From assembly GCA_022559985.1 (NCBI GenBank), contig JAFJTR010000008.1:186001-250000 (forward strand): DNA of 64,000 bases, written 5' to 3'. The notes under the pieces were generated by a model. That model was not told the origin of the DNA, did not search any database, and worked only from the letters and a program-made list of their open reading frames with translations. This DNA comes from Parastagonospora avenae f. sp. tritici 18332-5 (Eukaryota; Ascomycota; Dothideomycetes; Pleosporales; Phaeosphaeriaceae). The translations under genes were made by a program, and so were the position numbers. This document shows positions 12,401 through 23,313 of this stretch, piece by piece (the first letter of the stretch is position 1; each line of letters starts with the position of its first letter).

Positions 12401-13840
12401 ACCCTTTTTGACAAGTGCGTATACAATAAAGTTCTTGCTGGCTGAGACGAGCGAACGATCGATCTGGTCAAAATCCTTTTTCAGCCTAGCAACGTCCATA
12501 ATCAGATCGGTGGGGAAGAAGATGCGCCGAGGCGGCATCTCGTTGACCTGGATAGAGGCAAACGCACGCATGGGGAATCTGTAGACTATTACCGTCTGGT
12601 CCTCGCCCTGTGCTAAGCTCTCCTCGGCCTCCGCTGTCTCCCAGTCATCAGCAACATTGCCATTGGCAACCTCAGTAGCGACCTCCTTGAGGGCGGCAGT
12701 CAGATCCTTGGGCACGTTCTTCTCGAGCGATTTCATGCTCTCGTCGTTCTCGAGCTCTGCCTTGATTTCATTTGCCATATCAACCATGATTTGCTGCACC
12801 TCCGCAACATCGTCTGCGGGCATGTCATCGAGCTCCGTAGTGATCTGTGCAGTCGATTTTCCCTCCGCCTCGGCAAGTGCCTCCTCCACCTGGTGACTGA
12901 TCTGTTCACCTAGGTCGGTGACCGCCTCGGCCACAGTCTCGTGTGGGTGAGATGTGTGGCCTGACGCGGAAGCCTCAGCGGCGTGCTTTGGCTTCAATAT
13001 CTGAACCTTTGGAGTGGAAGGCTTTTGCGCATCAGGTACGGGCGTCCGATTGCGAGGGCTTGCGGCTGCGAGCGCTTCAAACGGGTTGATGTATGTAAAC
13101 TTAGGTGTATGTGTTGTGGACTCGGGATGAACGCGCGAGGGTCCAGGGCCGTCGGAACCAAACACTCTCATCGGCGAAGCGGTCGCAGCGGGGTCAGGTG
13201 AGACTTGCTCCAGCTCAGCATCGGCAAGGTCCTGTGCCAGGTCATCCACAGCCGTTTCAGGCATGTTGGAAGCAGCTGGCGGAGAGAACGCATCAGCGGA
13301 AGCTCGGGCTGAGCGACCGTCACCTTGGGCCGGCTTGGGGTGGTTTAGCAGGCGCAATAGCAAATCCTGCGGATTCTCAGATGGCATGGATGTGGGCGCA
13401 GCCTGAGCAGATGTAGGAGCCGCGGCGCTAGGACCCTGTGAAGGCGTCCTGTTGCCCATGAAGCTCGATGCGTGCTCTGGGTCTGCACCAGTGCGACCGT
13501 GAGCTTGAGGGACCTCAGAAAGCTGCGAATTCTGGGAAACCCGCCGGGCTTGTCCAGCACCGGACTGCGAGTTGAAGCGGAGCAGGCTGAGGAGCTGTGC
13601 AGACTGTTGCTGCGGTGTCTGCTGCGACGAAGCGCCGTGTTCGGCCACTGGCGTATTGACGGCGGACGAATTGGGCGACATGATGGCAGACTGGTGATGC
13701 GGCTGTGGGCCGCTGGGCGATGGCGAGAAGAGCGGAGTGTGGACAGACGGCTGGCGGTAACCGTGCGGCGCTTGTTGCTGCTGTTTGTTGCCAGAAGCGC
13801 CGCCGTTCAGGCGAGCAAAAAGCTCCTGTAAGTCGGACAT
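9424..13840 (-). CDS. EDC4: EDC4/Pdc1-type mRNA-decapping scaffold (WD40 and C-terminal helical domain)
   Basis: Scaffold of the decapping complex in P-bodies, bridging DCP2 and its activators. Exons 13840-9650 and 9600-9424 give 1455 residues; the small last intron (49 bases, GTAAGT donor) adds a 59-residue end (DRDIRDIVPKIMEVVKQRLT to MRQLPTNFR). Three short leucine motifs lie in the disordered N-terminus: DLQELFARL (residues 3-11), AQLLSLLRF (81-89) and DLLLRLLNH (159-167). These look like the helical leucine-rich motifs by which fungal decapping factors bind EDC3. A WD40-like propeller spans about 410-830 (VSFHPRTGIMAVAHPTRNS is one clear blade). A Lys/Ser/Ala-rich linker, a coiled coil (about 1230-1310) and the EDC4-type C-terminal helical domain (ELEQITQLMTDGNYEQATMK) follow. 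No other family has this order of domains. Confidence 0.88.
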
Positions 13841-16028
13841 GGCGAAGCAGAATCTCAGGTGATCTAGACGGCCGTTTGTTAGTGAGGGTGAAGCGCTTGC
13901 GTCGGCAAAAAAAGATGACGACGTGACGATTTGGGCGGCGACTCACTTTACTCAACCCAAAATTGCTTGTGCGAATTGCGCGGCGACAGCCACTTGAAAG
14001 CGTGAAACGTAACAATTAAAGCAAACTCCTAATGATGGAAAAGTCTGCAGAAGCAGAAGTAAGATGAAGGAGAAGGGCTGCGATGGGGCGCAGATTAAGT
14101 GTGGTTGACGTCGGAGCAGGTGAGAGAGCTCCATGCCGCGTTGGCAGGCGCGACCTTTTGCGCTAGACCCAGATCGGCAAGGCTGTCGATCACTGCCTCC
14201 TCCCGACGACGAGGTGAGTGCATGTTGAGAATCGAACTCAATATGAAGCGTCTATGGAGTTATCTAGAGTAAGGAAATAGATATTCACAAAGCCGAGCTG
14301 GGGTCATTCGCTCGAAGCTGTCTGGTCACAACCCCAAAGTCCAAGATCAAAGGCTTTCAAGATACACCCTACACTGCTGCACGTAATCTACGGCCACTTC
14401 ATCAAGGAATAACCTCATATATGGTACTCGTTTAATGTTGACTGTGATCATCTACTGATCGATGTTCAGGTATCCTACATCCGGGTGCCTCCCCCGAAAC
14501 GCGATAATACAATCTCTCTATCGTCAGATTCCTCCGTCTTACCCGCAACCACCTAAGGTTCTTCTGCTGTCTACTAGTATACAACATCCTCTAAGATGTT
14601 CCAATTCTCCAAGAGAAGGCTGCTGCACTAGCTTTATCGATTTCTTTCTGTAACTGTTCCCTGGCTTGTCTCTGCCTACAAGATGGATAGGTACGCGCAT
14701 TCAAGTCCCTATTTACTACTCTAGTGGTCCGTGCCTACGGCGGCAACTCTAGAAGATCTTCGGCATTCTTACTGGCAGATCCCGTGTTCGGGCAGGTTGC
14801 TCTACGATGATGGAAGAAACACATATCTCTTGACTGGAGGAAAGAAGTAAAAGTGGGAGGTGGAGCGTGATGGCAAACAGGAAGATATCCTGTGTGACAA
14901 AACGACCCAGCTGACAAGAGATTAGGTTAGAATGATATAGCTGTGAACAGAAGTGACTCACATATTCCACGTGGGAGCTGCCGAAGGTTCCAGCATATGA
15001 AGATCTGTTAAATAGATCATATTTACATCCAACAGGGATTATTATGAAATGCTGTCGTGCATACGAGAGACAAATCATGGGCGTCCTATGAGCTTTCTAT
15101 GCTACTAGTACGACTAACAAGACGATGATAGGCACACCTACATATATAGGCAACTATTGCTATGTCCACTTGTCACAAAAAACAAGTTAATACGTCATGG
15201 GGTACGCTATCTATTATGTATGCAACCAAACACTTCGATGTCTTAGAATTGTCAGCAATGCTTCTCAAGACCAGTCGCACGCCTGTCGGACTATACACAT
15301 GGTGTTATTCAGCCAAAATCCGGCGCTTGGTTTCCAACATACTCTCGATCATTTCTTCTTCGGACACCTTCTCGTTTCGAAGTATTTCAGACGACCCATT
15401 TCCATCTCTCATCTTGCACTCTAAAATGATCGACCTCCTCCATCATCATCTTTTTCTAGAGAATATCCCATAAGATGGCCAGACCCTTGTATACATTCTG
15501 ACATCTTCTCACCGCCTCTACCGATGTAACGTAATCATCAGCCTTAATTTTCGGATAAACGCGAAGAGAGTGGGTGTCGCATGATGCGAGCTGCAGACTC
15601 AACATACTTCTGTAAGAGAAGATGTAGCGATCTGAGATCACTCAGCGTGTAACCTTCATTGTTTGATGTCGTAGTAGCAGAGATATGACACTTCATCAAG
15701 TACTCCACGCCGGTCTAGCTTTCGCCTCGCAGGGAACGAAAACGCGCATCGAGATGTCCTAAAGCACAAATAGGAAGCGAGCTTCAATGTGTGTGCCTGT
15801 GTCGTAGTAAAGGGACTGCAGTCTGCAATGAATTGCCGACATCACGAAATTAAGGAAAGAGAACGCACATATGAGCTTGCACTTGTTCGTGTATCTAATC
15901 GCTCGAAATATTGACTACGCCATTTGCGCAAGTACGTATCTTACACGCAATGTTGCTAGCACAATAAGACCATAAAGCTGCTTTGAGCGCCGCAGTCCTC
16001 ATCATTGATGTTTCGCCGTTGTAGCACC
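13841..16028. other. Gene-poor stretch of about 2.2 kb
   Basis: The first 300 bases are the EDC4 leader and promoter. The rest, 14.2-15.95 kb, is relatively A/T-rich and has only short open frames without family signatures. Nothing resembling a transposon or an RNA gene was found. Confidence 0.5.
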
Positions 16029-18367
16029 TCACAACTCTTCCATATCTTCGTCGCCGAGGTCAAGAGCCGGGAAGTCTCCAGCCTCGCATCGCTCCGGCCG
16101 AACGAAAACACCGCAATTGTTGCCGCATTCGAAGTATCGCTTGCCCTTGACGGAGCCGTCGTTCTTGCCTGTGGGCTCATCGAGGGTGACGCCGATCCAG
16201 AAGCCGATACCCGGGATCTCGGGCACTGCACCGATGTACGACACAGTGCCTCTGCGAGCGTCCGATTCAGGGAGGAGGCGTACGCGACAAGAGAGTGAAA
16301 GGCCTGTTACTCGTGTCAGTTTCTATTTGCGATAGTTTGTTGAAGCCGAAGATCAATATAGCTGATGGAGTGCGTGCGCATTGGTAGTGCGAGGATCGTG
16401 CGAAAATCGTCCACGGTAGGCGAGCTGAATAACCAGTGAAGAGGCGTGGAGGCGGCAATGCAACGCGAGTCGTGCGTGCTGCAGACCAGTCACGCAGGTA
16501 GCCGCTTGTGCTGGAAAAGAGGCGTCTTTGCGCGATAGATTGCGGCCCGCAATAGGCGATGTGGCGGATGGACGGTATATGTCGTACCATACAGGCAAAG
16601 ATGTGATGCTCCTGCGAGCCAAACGACCCATGTGGCTGTTGATGCTTTGCAGTATGCTATCCATTGTCGCTGAATTGGTTGGAACAGCATAATTCGTGGA
16701 CGGCTTTAGCGGAGTTTCCCATCTTGTGTACAATTTGCGCAATACTGCAAATTCCCATGCAGTACAAAACCGGCACAGGTGGCGGAATACCTCTTGAGTT
16801 GGGAATAGAAGGTCCCGAATTCTTGCCCGTTCCTAACCTCTGAAGTCAAACTCGAGCGAGAGATCGCCAAGTGGCAATAAAGTCTAACGAGGTGGAGGAA
16901 TATCGTGGAGGTCTGGACGCCGTCCATGTCAATGCATTTTCGTAAGAGTATCAACATAGTGAGCTTTAGTCCGCATTCGTTTTACGCATTCCGATCTCCT
17001 GGCTGGGATTCTTGTACGTCACCAAGAGCGTGATCACCGTTGTCGCGCTCTCGGGCCGCTCCATTCTGTCTCGGCAACTGCCCTCCCTCGACGTCAGGGA
17101 GTGATGAGACAAGCGCACTCCTGTTCTTCAGAGCAAGGTGAAGCGACGTGCAAGCGTCCGAATCCAGAGCCACATGAAGCATTGCAGGTCCTGAGATGTG
17201 GTCCAAATGCATAGTAGGTGTGGGTCCAAATTGCTTTTCCTTGTGATGCATTGTCGCCGTCGTACGGGTGCACAAGTACATTGTAAAGCAGCGCGACATA
17301 GCTTACCTCTTTCTTCTACTTCTCGTTGTGAGGCCAGAATTTTCTGTTGCTCAATGCTGGGCGCATTTGGGTCAAAGCGACCTAGTTTCTGGGCCTTCTT
17401 CCATGCAAGCACACTGTCCGTCCGAGTCTCGTACTCTGTGGAAGGCATGACATACTTGTCGACTGCTGAAAGATCAGAGAAGTCTGTCCGTGCAGCAGGT
17501 GGGCGTGTGTCAACAACCTAAGACCAGCATGTTAGAACCGAACCATGTTCACAGAATCCACTGGAGCTGCTCTATGCGCCACGCCAGCAGGCTTGTCCGT
17601 TGATGCAGGAGTCAACGAATTGGGAAGAAGCGGCGGTGAATGGGGCTAGGATGGCGAACAAAAGCAATCACGACAGGACAAGATCAAGCAACACCCGTGT
17701 GTGGTGCAGGGCGTCTGACAGGCCGGGAGGCTCGTGACCTCTAGCACGTGCTCGTCGGCGGACGAACCGATGAAGAAGGTCTTCCAACGTCTGCGGCGTG
17801 ATGCCAAGACTCTCATGATCTGCGTCGACTAAATGATGAGGGGTTGAGAGGCTGAGAGGTGCTGAGGGGCATTGCGGGGCATGCACCTAGTGATGCACGC
17901 TGGGTTGACAGCCTCATAATACGACCGAGGCAGCGAATAGGGACAAAAAGCAAGGTGTTGACTGGAAAACCAGAAACATGTCCGAGTTATATGCCAGGGA
18001 AGGCAGAGTTGGACCAGGGAAAGAGGGATGTGGCAGACAATGAGAGGAAGAGAGTAATGTGCTCAGGGACAGGGCTGGTAATACCGAGCAATGAGAAGTA
18101 GAATGAAACACTTACGGTGATCTCCGCATACGGCTGCAGCGGAAACGAAGTGAGACGCGTCTGCTCTTCGTTGACCGCAGTGATGGGAACGGCATCCTGA
18201 GAGGCGACCCGCAGGGACAACTGCTGACTACCAGCCGGAACTCCTGTGATGGGCTCTAGGCGCGACTTGAGATGAGCAATTGTCCACGACGGCGAGATAC
18301 GGCGCTCTGACGAGGAGTTGGGCGAGCTGATGATGAGAGGCACATCTGCCGCGCTCTGTAGTGACAT
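16029..18367 (-). CDS. ALF1: Tubulin-folding cofactor B (ubiquitin-like plus CAP-Gly domains)
   Basis: Cytosolic chaperone that binds alpha-tubulin and, with cofactor E, takes part in dimer assembly and turnover. Exons 18367-18116, 17517-17307 and 16303-16029 give 245 residues, the usual cofactor-B length. Residues 1-84 form the ubiquitin-like domain (SLQSAADVPLIISSP...). The linker carries the family run KYVMPSTEYETRTDSVLAWK followed by KKAQKLGRFDPNAP. The C-terminal CAP-Gly domain has RRGTVSYIG, GKNDGSVKGKRYFEC and the acidic end DLGDEDMEEL. All junctions keep frame and family continuity. What is odd is intron size: 598 bases (17518-18115, GTAAGT/TTAG) and 1003 bases (16304-17306, GTAAGC/ACAG), more than ten times the local norm. 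No extra coding exon is needed within them. Confidence 0.88.
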
Positions 18368-21300
18368 GCTGGCGCCAGAGAGGCTGGTGTGGTGGCTAAG
18401 AATGGAATTGTGGGGGTTAGTACCAACGGAACTGATATACAGCAGAACAAAGTATCATTCGTAACACTGGTGTGGTGAATGTTGATTAGCGGGCGCTTGC
18501 AGAAATGAGCAGGCTCGACGAACCCACGTTGTCGGAGAATGGCTCCTCGAGCGTTACCAGGTGACCCACGGTGTATGCGGGTGGTGACGCGGGATGTACG
18601 TTTGATGTGGTGTGGTGTAGTTGAATAACGGTTGCGTTGGTCAGCATGGGGGACGGAACTTTTCGTTAGGAAGGCGCGCATAACAAGCGAGCACGCCAAG
18701 CGAATAGTTTGCGTACAGCGTGAATGTCTCAGAACAACGCAGAGATGCATGTCAGGCACCCCACGCGCTCCTCTGGTCCTCTGGTCCTCAACGCCATGGG
18801 AATCGCACACGTACCCCACGCAATCGTGCTGACAGCGATCGTGGGCAGTGCCGGACGGACGTGTTTCGAGTCTGGCCGCCTACCTGTGACTTCAGCCAGT
18901 GCTTGTCGGCTCGAGCTCCCCTCACCACTTGCACGAAACCTCATCGTCGTCAGCCAAGATTTGGGGGTTATTGCATCAACATTCGGCAACACTGTTCGCA
19001 GAAGCGCCTCTTGTTTGTGCCGCAATCGTCCGACTTGTTGTGAGCGTGAATCCACAGTGCGAAGCAGTCATCACGCGTGAGCAGTAACTTAAGCGCTGCC
19101 ACGAGCCACCGTGCCTCAATCTCAGCGACGCCAGGTCGGTTTTTCCTCCAACTGTGGAGAGGCCTCACCGCTTATATTATGCAACGCAAGCCCTCTAAAA
19201 ATATAATGCATTGCGCCAGGATGCAGGCCCTTCGTATCCATATTGATGAACAGGTAACCATGGAACTCAGCAGGTGAGCTGGCAGCACAGCATCCACACC
19301 CGGCTAACAGCCGGGTCATTCACCAGCAGCCAGACGTTGCGTTGTGAGACGTGGAGGCTGTGACACGCAGCAAGGACTGCAAAAGTCAATCCCGATTGAG
19401 CAAGCCGGCGTACCAGACGGTTCGCCGGATCGTCGCACCCACACGACAGGACAGGGGCACGCAATGATCATGTTCGCATGCCGCTCACACAAAACCGTCT
19501 GTGGGGAGTCCTTCATCACACCACGAGCCGCGGCCATGGCCATTACATACTGCATGTTGGCGCCGGATGCGCACAGGGCCACTGTTCGCTCGATGTTCGA
19601 TCTTATGCACCTCGGGCGTTTGGAAGAAATTTGAACCGATCGCCCTTTCATCTCAACCACCGCAAGTCACCTTGGCCAACACGCAAGCGGCCTCCTCACC
19701 GCTGATGTGCATCGTGATGAACTACGTCCGTTCCCGTGTGGAGGCCTGGTCGGGTCGTTGCTGCCGTTGCTGCGGCCGACAGGGACGGCGTCCATACATG
19801 AACAGTGTGAGTTGGCATAGACATGCCAGACATACGACTCAAAAATGCCAACAACGTGGCTCCTGGGCACAAGACAGCACAGCAGCACCGCCGCCATCCA
19901 GTAAAGCGGTGTCTCACGTGCTGTCGTAGCACAAGTTGATGATGCCTACGCGGGTCAGGCCGAGGCTACCATCGGTACCATCGCAAAACCCATCAGTCGC
20001 TTGTGTAGCACCACCGTGTTTGGTGCACAATCAAGAGCTAAACCTCCCGGCCATTCTTCGGCCGCTTCACCGCAGTTCACCGCTTCTCTGACCAAGAAGA
20101 GGCCTAATTTTGACATAGATGGACGTAGAAGCCACAATCAAGGCAGCAAGCCACCCTTGAAGTGGTCAAGATACAGGTGGCAAATCATGTCGCGACAGAG
20201 GCAAGGTTTTGGTTTGTACACATCACCAGCCGCACCGCCATAATGAAGTCAGCGTTCGCAAGGCTTCGTTCGGTAGCGATCCCTCTGGCGTACGATAGCC
20301 GTGAGGCAGGGCGAAGGCTGCTGCAGATCTTGTTCGCCGCGACGCCAGGTCATCGCGCTTCCTGCATCCGAACCCGACCCTAGAGCAACGCTCAGCGAAT
20401 CCCTGAGGCTGTTCACCGCTCTCAATCAGACATGATTCGCCGCCCTCTCTCATGTTCTTGCTTGGGTCACAACTCGTGACTTGAATCCTAAGTGAACCTG
20501 ATGATCGTGACAGCTCCACCATCCTTGCTGAGGAGTGCAGGCGCCGCAGCCCCATTTAGGGGTGCATTGAGGCCTGACGGAAACAGAAGGGCAGCAAATG
20601 AGGTCTGAACGTGCGAGTAGGTCGATGGGAACCAACAAGAAAGGACTGGGCAGAGTGAGGTAGAATCTGGAGTGGGGGACACGTCATGAGCAGCACCTCT
20701 TGCTAGGAACACACCGGACCCATCTGCTTTTGTTGCAGGCTAACGTTAGTAATTTGGGCTTTGGGTGTTTCTTTTGGGTCCTCGCTAAACTCCCGGCAGA
20801 CATGCTTTCGCAGAGATCAGATCAGCTGGGCTGCCTGGATGTGGTCTGTGGGTCATCAATGTGGCGCGCCGCCAGCACGAGTCGAGCCAGCCCAAAGCGC
20901 CGAAGTAGTCAGTGTCAAGTCAGAAACGCAAAAGGGTACATCCTAATCCCAAGCCCCCGGATCCCTACCGCGGAGGTACCACAGTAATGAGGCTGCACCA
21001 GGGTCTTTGCACAGGGCTTGTATTACATGTCGCACACTAAGTCACTCTACTCACACATCCATGCTAACCACCTGGGCAAGTACCTGGCCATATTCTCCGC
21101 TCTCGCCTGGTCGCACCCACTGATCCTACCACAACGCCTTCTACATACCATTGACTCTCCTGTAAAGTCAGAGGCTCAGCACGCTTGTCACTGACTAACC
21201 CATTGGTTGGACCGTTTCAAGAACCCTGTCCTGCGGCCCTGCAAATAGCTCGAGTCGGGCAACCACTTAGAACGTGATTTGACCAAAGTACATTGCCAGT

Positions 21301-21820
21301 GGTCACCTCAATCATCATCGGCACACTTAGCTTCAGTCGACCCCGACCACTTCACGATCGTCTTCCTCCATTTCGTCTCAACCTCCGCAACGCCATTATT
21401 GATCTCCAAGCCGCCTTCCTGTTATTGTTTATCGAAACATAGACCTCGCTATTCTAACAATCCTCCGGACTGCTGCTACCCATTGACCGGACGGTACTCT
21501 GCCTCATTCAAGCCCAACGCCACGCCTGATCCGCAGTCATCTTGCTGCTCCTTCTGGTACCTCAGGACTCCTTCGATACCTCTTCGGCAATAGCTCCCTC
21601 ATCTCGAACTCGACATAGCTGCAGAACATCTACCATTAAGCTATAATTACGGCTGCTGTTCGAATTTAACGACCCCTCGATCTTGGTGGAGCCGTAGATC
21701 CCTCAGACCCTTTCATCAACTTATGGGCTGGCTGAACGCCGGTCCTCCGCATCAATCCTGGATATCAACCTACTTCTCGAGCCGCGGGGCTCCGAGTCCC
21801 CGGCAAGCAAGAAAAGTTCT
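18368..21820. other. Gene-free stretch of about 3.4 kb
   Basis: No frame in either strand has family features. The last 500 bases, rich in C and T, are probably the promoter and long leader of the Myb gene. The rest is unexplained; its base composition is close to that of the surroundings, so it does not look like a repeat-induced-mutation relic. Confidence 0.5.
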
Positions 21821-23313
21821 ATGTCAGTGACCTCGAACTCGACTGCAGCTACAAGGGCCTACACGAGTGCTCCTTCAGCTTATACACAATCTCCTGCGCC
21901 AAGAGCATCGCCTGCATATGTTACAGGATCCCCAGCTTACGCACCACCTATGTCCTACGTGCCAGTTTCGTCTTATCCCGGACAGGCGCCGACATCTTCA
22001 CCACATGGACCTGGACCTATGCTCGGTGGACCAGTCTTGCCGGCGATTTCGGAACTCCATAGGCACCCTGAACCCTCTTCGCATCCACAGTTCCGTCCCC
22101 TCTACGCTGGGCATCCAGGGCACCCAGGGATCCATCAAGCTGCACCACGGACGAACGGCTCCCCTCCACAGGCGCTGAAACGACAGGCTTCTCAAACACC
22201 TCTACCAGAGGAGAGTCCGGCCAAGAAACAGTCCAAGTGGACCCCAGAAGAGGACAATCTGACGATAGAACTCCGAGGCCAGGGGATGAAGTGGGATGAC
22301 ATTGCGAAACGTCTGCCTGGTCGCAGCTCCATCTCTTGCCGGTTGCGCTATCAGAACTACCTCGAAAAGCGGGCAATCTGGGACGAGGAAAAGAAGAACA
22401 AGCTTGCACGATTATATGCCCGGTATGTACAGCGCATCCCTGGAGTTTTTGGTCCTTTCACGATACCCTTCTGGGCTCGCACATCTTTGGTTACTTTTAC
22501 CCCTCGTTGCTTGCTTACATTGCGTGTATGACACAAATACGGATCTCCGCAGAACGAAGCTGACAGTCAACTAGCTTCAAAGATCAGATGTGGCAGAAGG
22601 TGGCTACTGAAATGGGTATCCCCTGGCGTTCGGCAGAGTCGATGCATTGGCAGCTAGGGGAGCAAGAAATGAGTGCGCGGGCCAACGCTCCTGTCTTCCA
22701 GCTGCACCCGTCTGCAACTGGAGCAGGTCTTAGCCCACCCTCACAAATGCCCGCGGTGCCCGCGCCAACTTCGCACGGCTTCACTGCTGCAAACGCTGCT
22801 CCGTTGATGCCCAATCCACCACCGATGCTTCAGCAGCACCATCAACCGCCGTCACCGCTGCCCCAAGGTCCTATGCACGGCTACCACCATCGTACGGACA
22901 GCGGTTCAAGTCAGGGAAGAAGGCGGAATGGCTCCTTTAGTCGTAGGCGAGCGGATCACCGATCAAGAGCCAGTGTCCCACCTCAACTCAGCCAACCTTT
23001 GCCTCAAATACAACCAGCATCGGCGGAGGATCTAGTCAGCGGGGCCAGGACTGCACCTGTTCCAGATCTCCAGTCTGGCATGAAGCGCGAGGGAGATAGC
23101 TCCAGCTACGTGGAGTCGTACCAGAAGAGAAGAAGAGAAGACGACTACCCAGGACACTCGCGTTCCGAGTCAGACACCCGCAGCCAGGAGTTCAGGAGCC
23201 CTGACAGAGTTTCGCAACGCAGTGCGACTGGGAGCATGAAGAGCATGAAGAGAGAGCCAGAAGAAGCAGAGCGCCCATCTGCTATGCCGTCCCCGCCTCG
23301 CACGGCTCCGTGA
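21821..23313 (+). CDS. Myb/SANT DNA-binding protein (two repeats)
   Basis: Probable nuclear transcription regulator. Exons 21821-22422 and 22575-23313 give 446 residues; the 152-base intron (GTATGT, branch GCTGAC, acceptor CTAG) lies inside the second Myb repeat. Residues 1-135 are Pro/Ser/Tyr-rich. Repeat 1 (about 137-185) reads SKWTPEEDNLTIELRGQGMK then WDDIAKRLPGRSSISCRLRY. Repeat 2 (about 186-240) runs from RAIWDEEKKNKLARLYARF to MWQKVATEMGIPWRSAESMH. Tryptophans are spaced as in Myb repeats, and position 1 of repeat 2 keeps an aromatic core. The C-terminal half is disordered, with basic runs (SYQKRRREDDY, RRRNGSFSRRRADHRSR) that could serve as nuclear targeting signals. The target genes are unknown. 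It is not FlbD/rca-1-like, because the Myb repeats are not N-terminal. Confidence 0.85.

Noticed and set aside
14225..14245. GAATCGAACTC resembles the reverse complement of a tRNA B box
   Set aside because: No matching A box, acceptor stem or cloverleaf could be formed around it on the minus strand.
17101..17193. GTGATGA followed 85 bases later by CTGA on the plus strand, like a C/D-box snoRNA inside the long cofactor-B intron
   Set aside because: No terminal stem, no second box pair, and the strand is opposite to the host gene.
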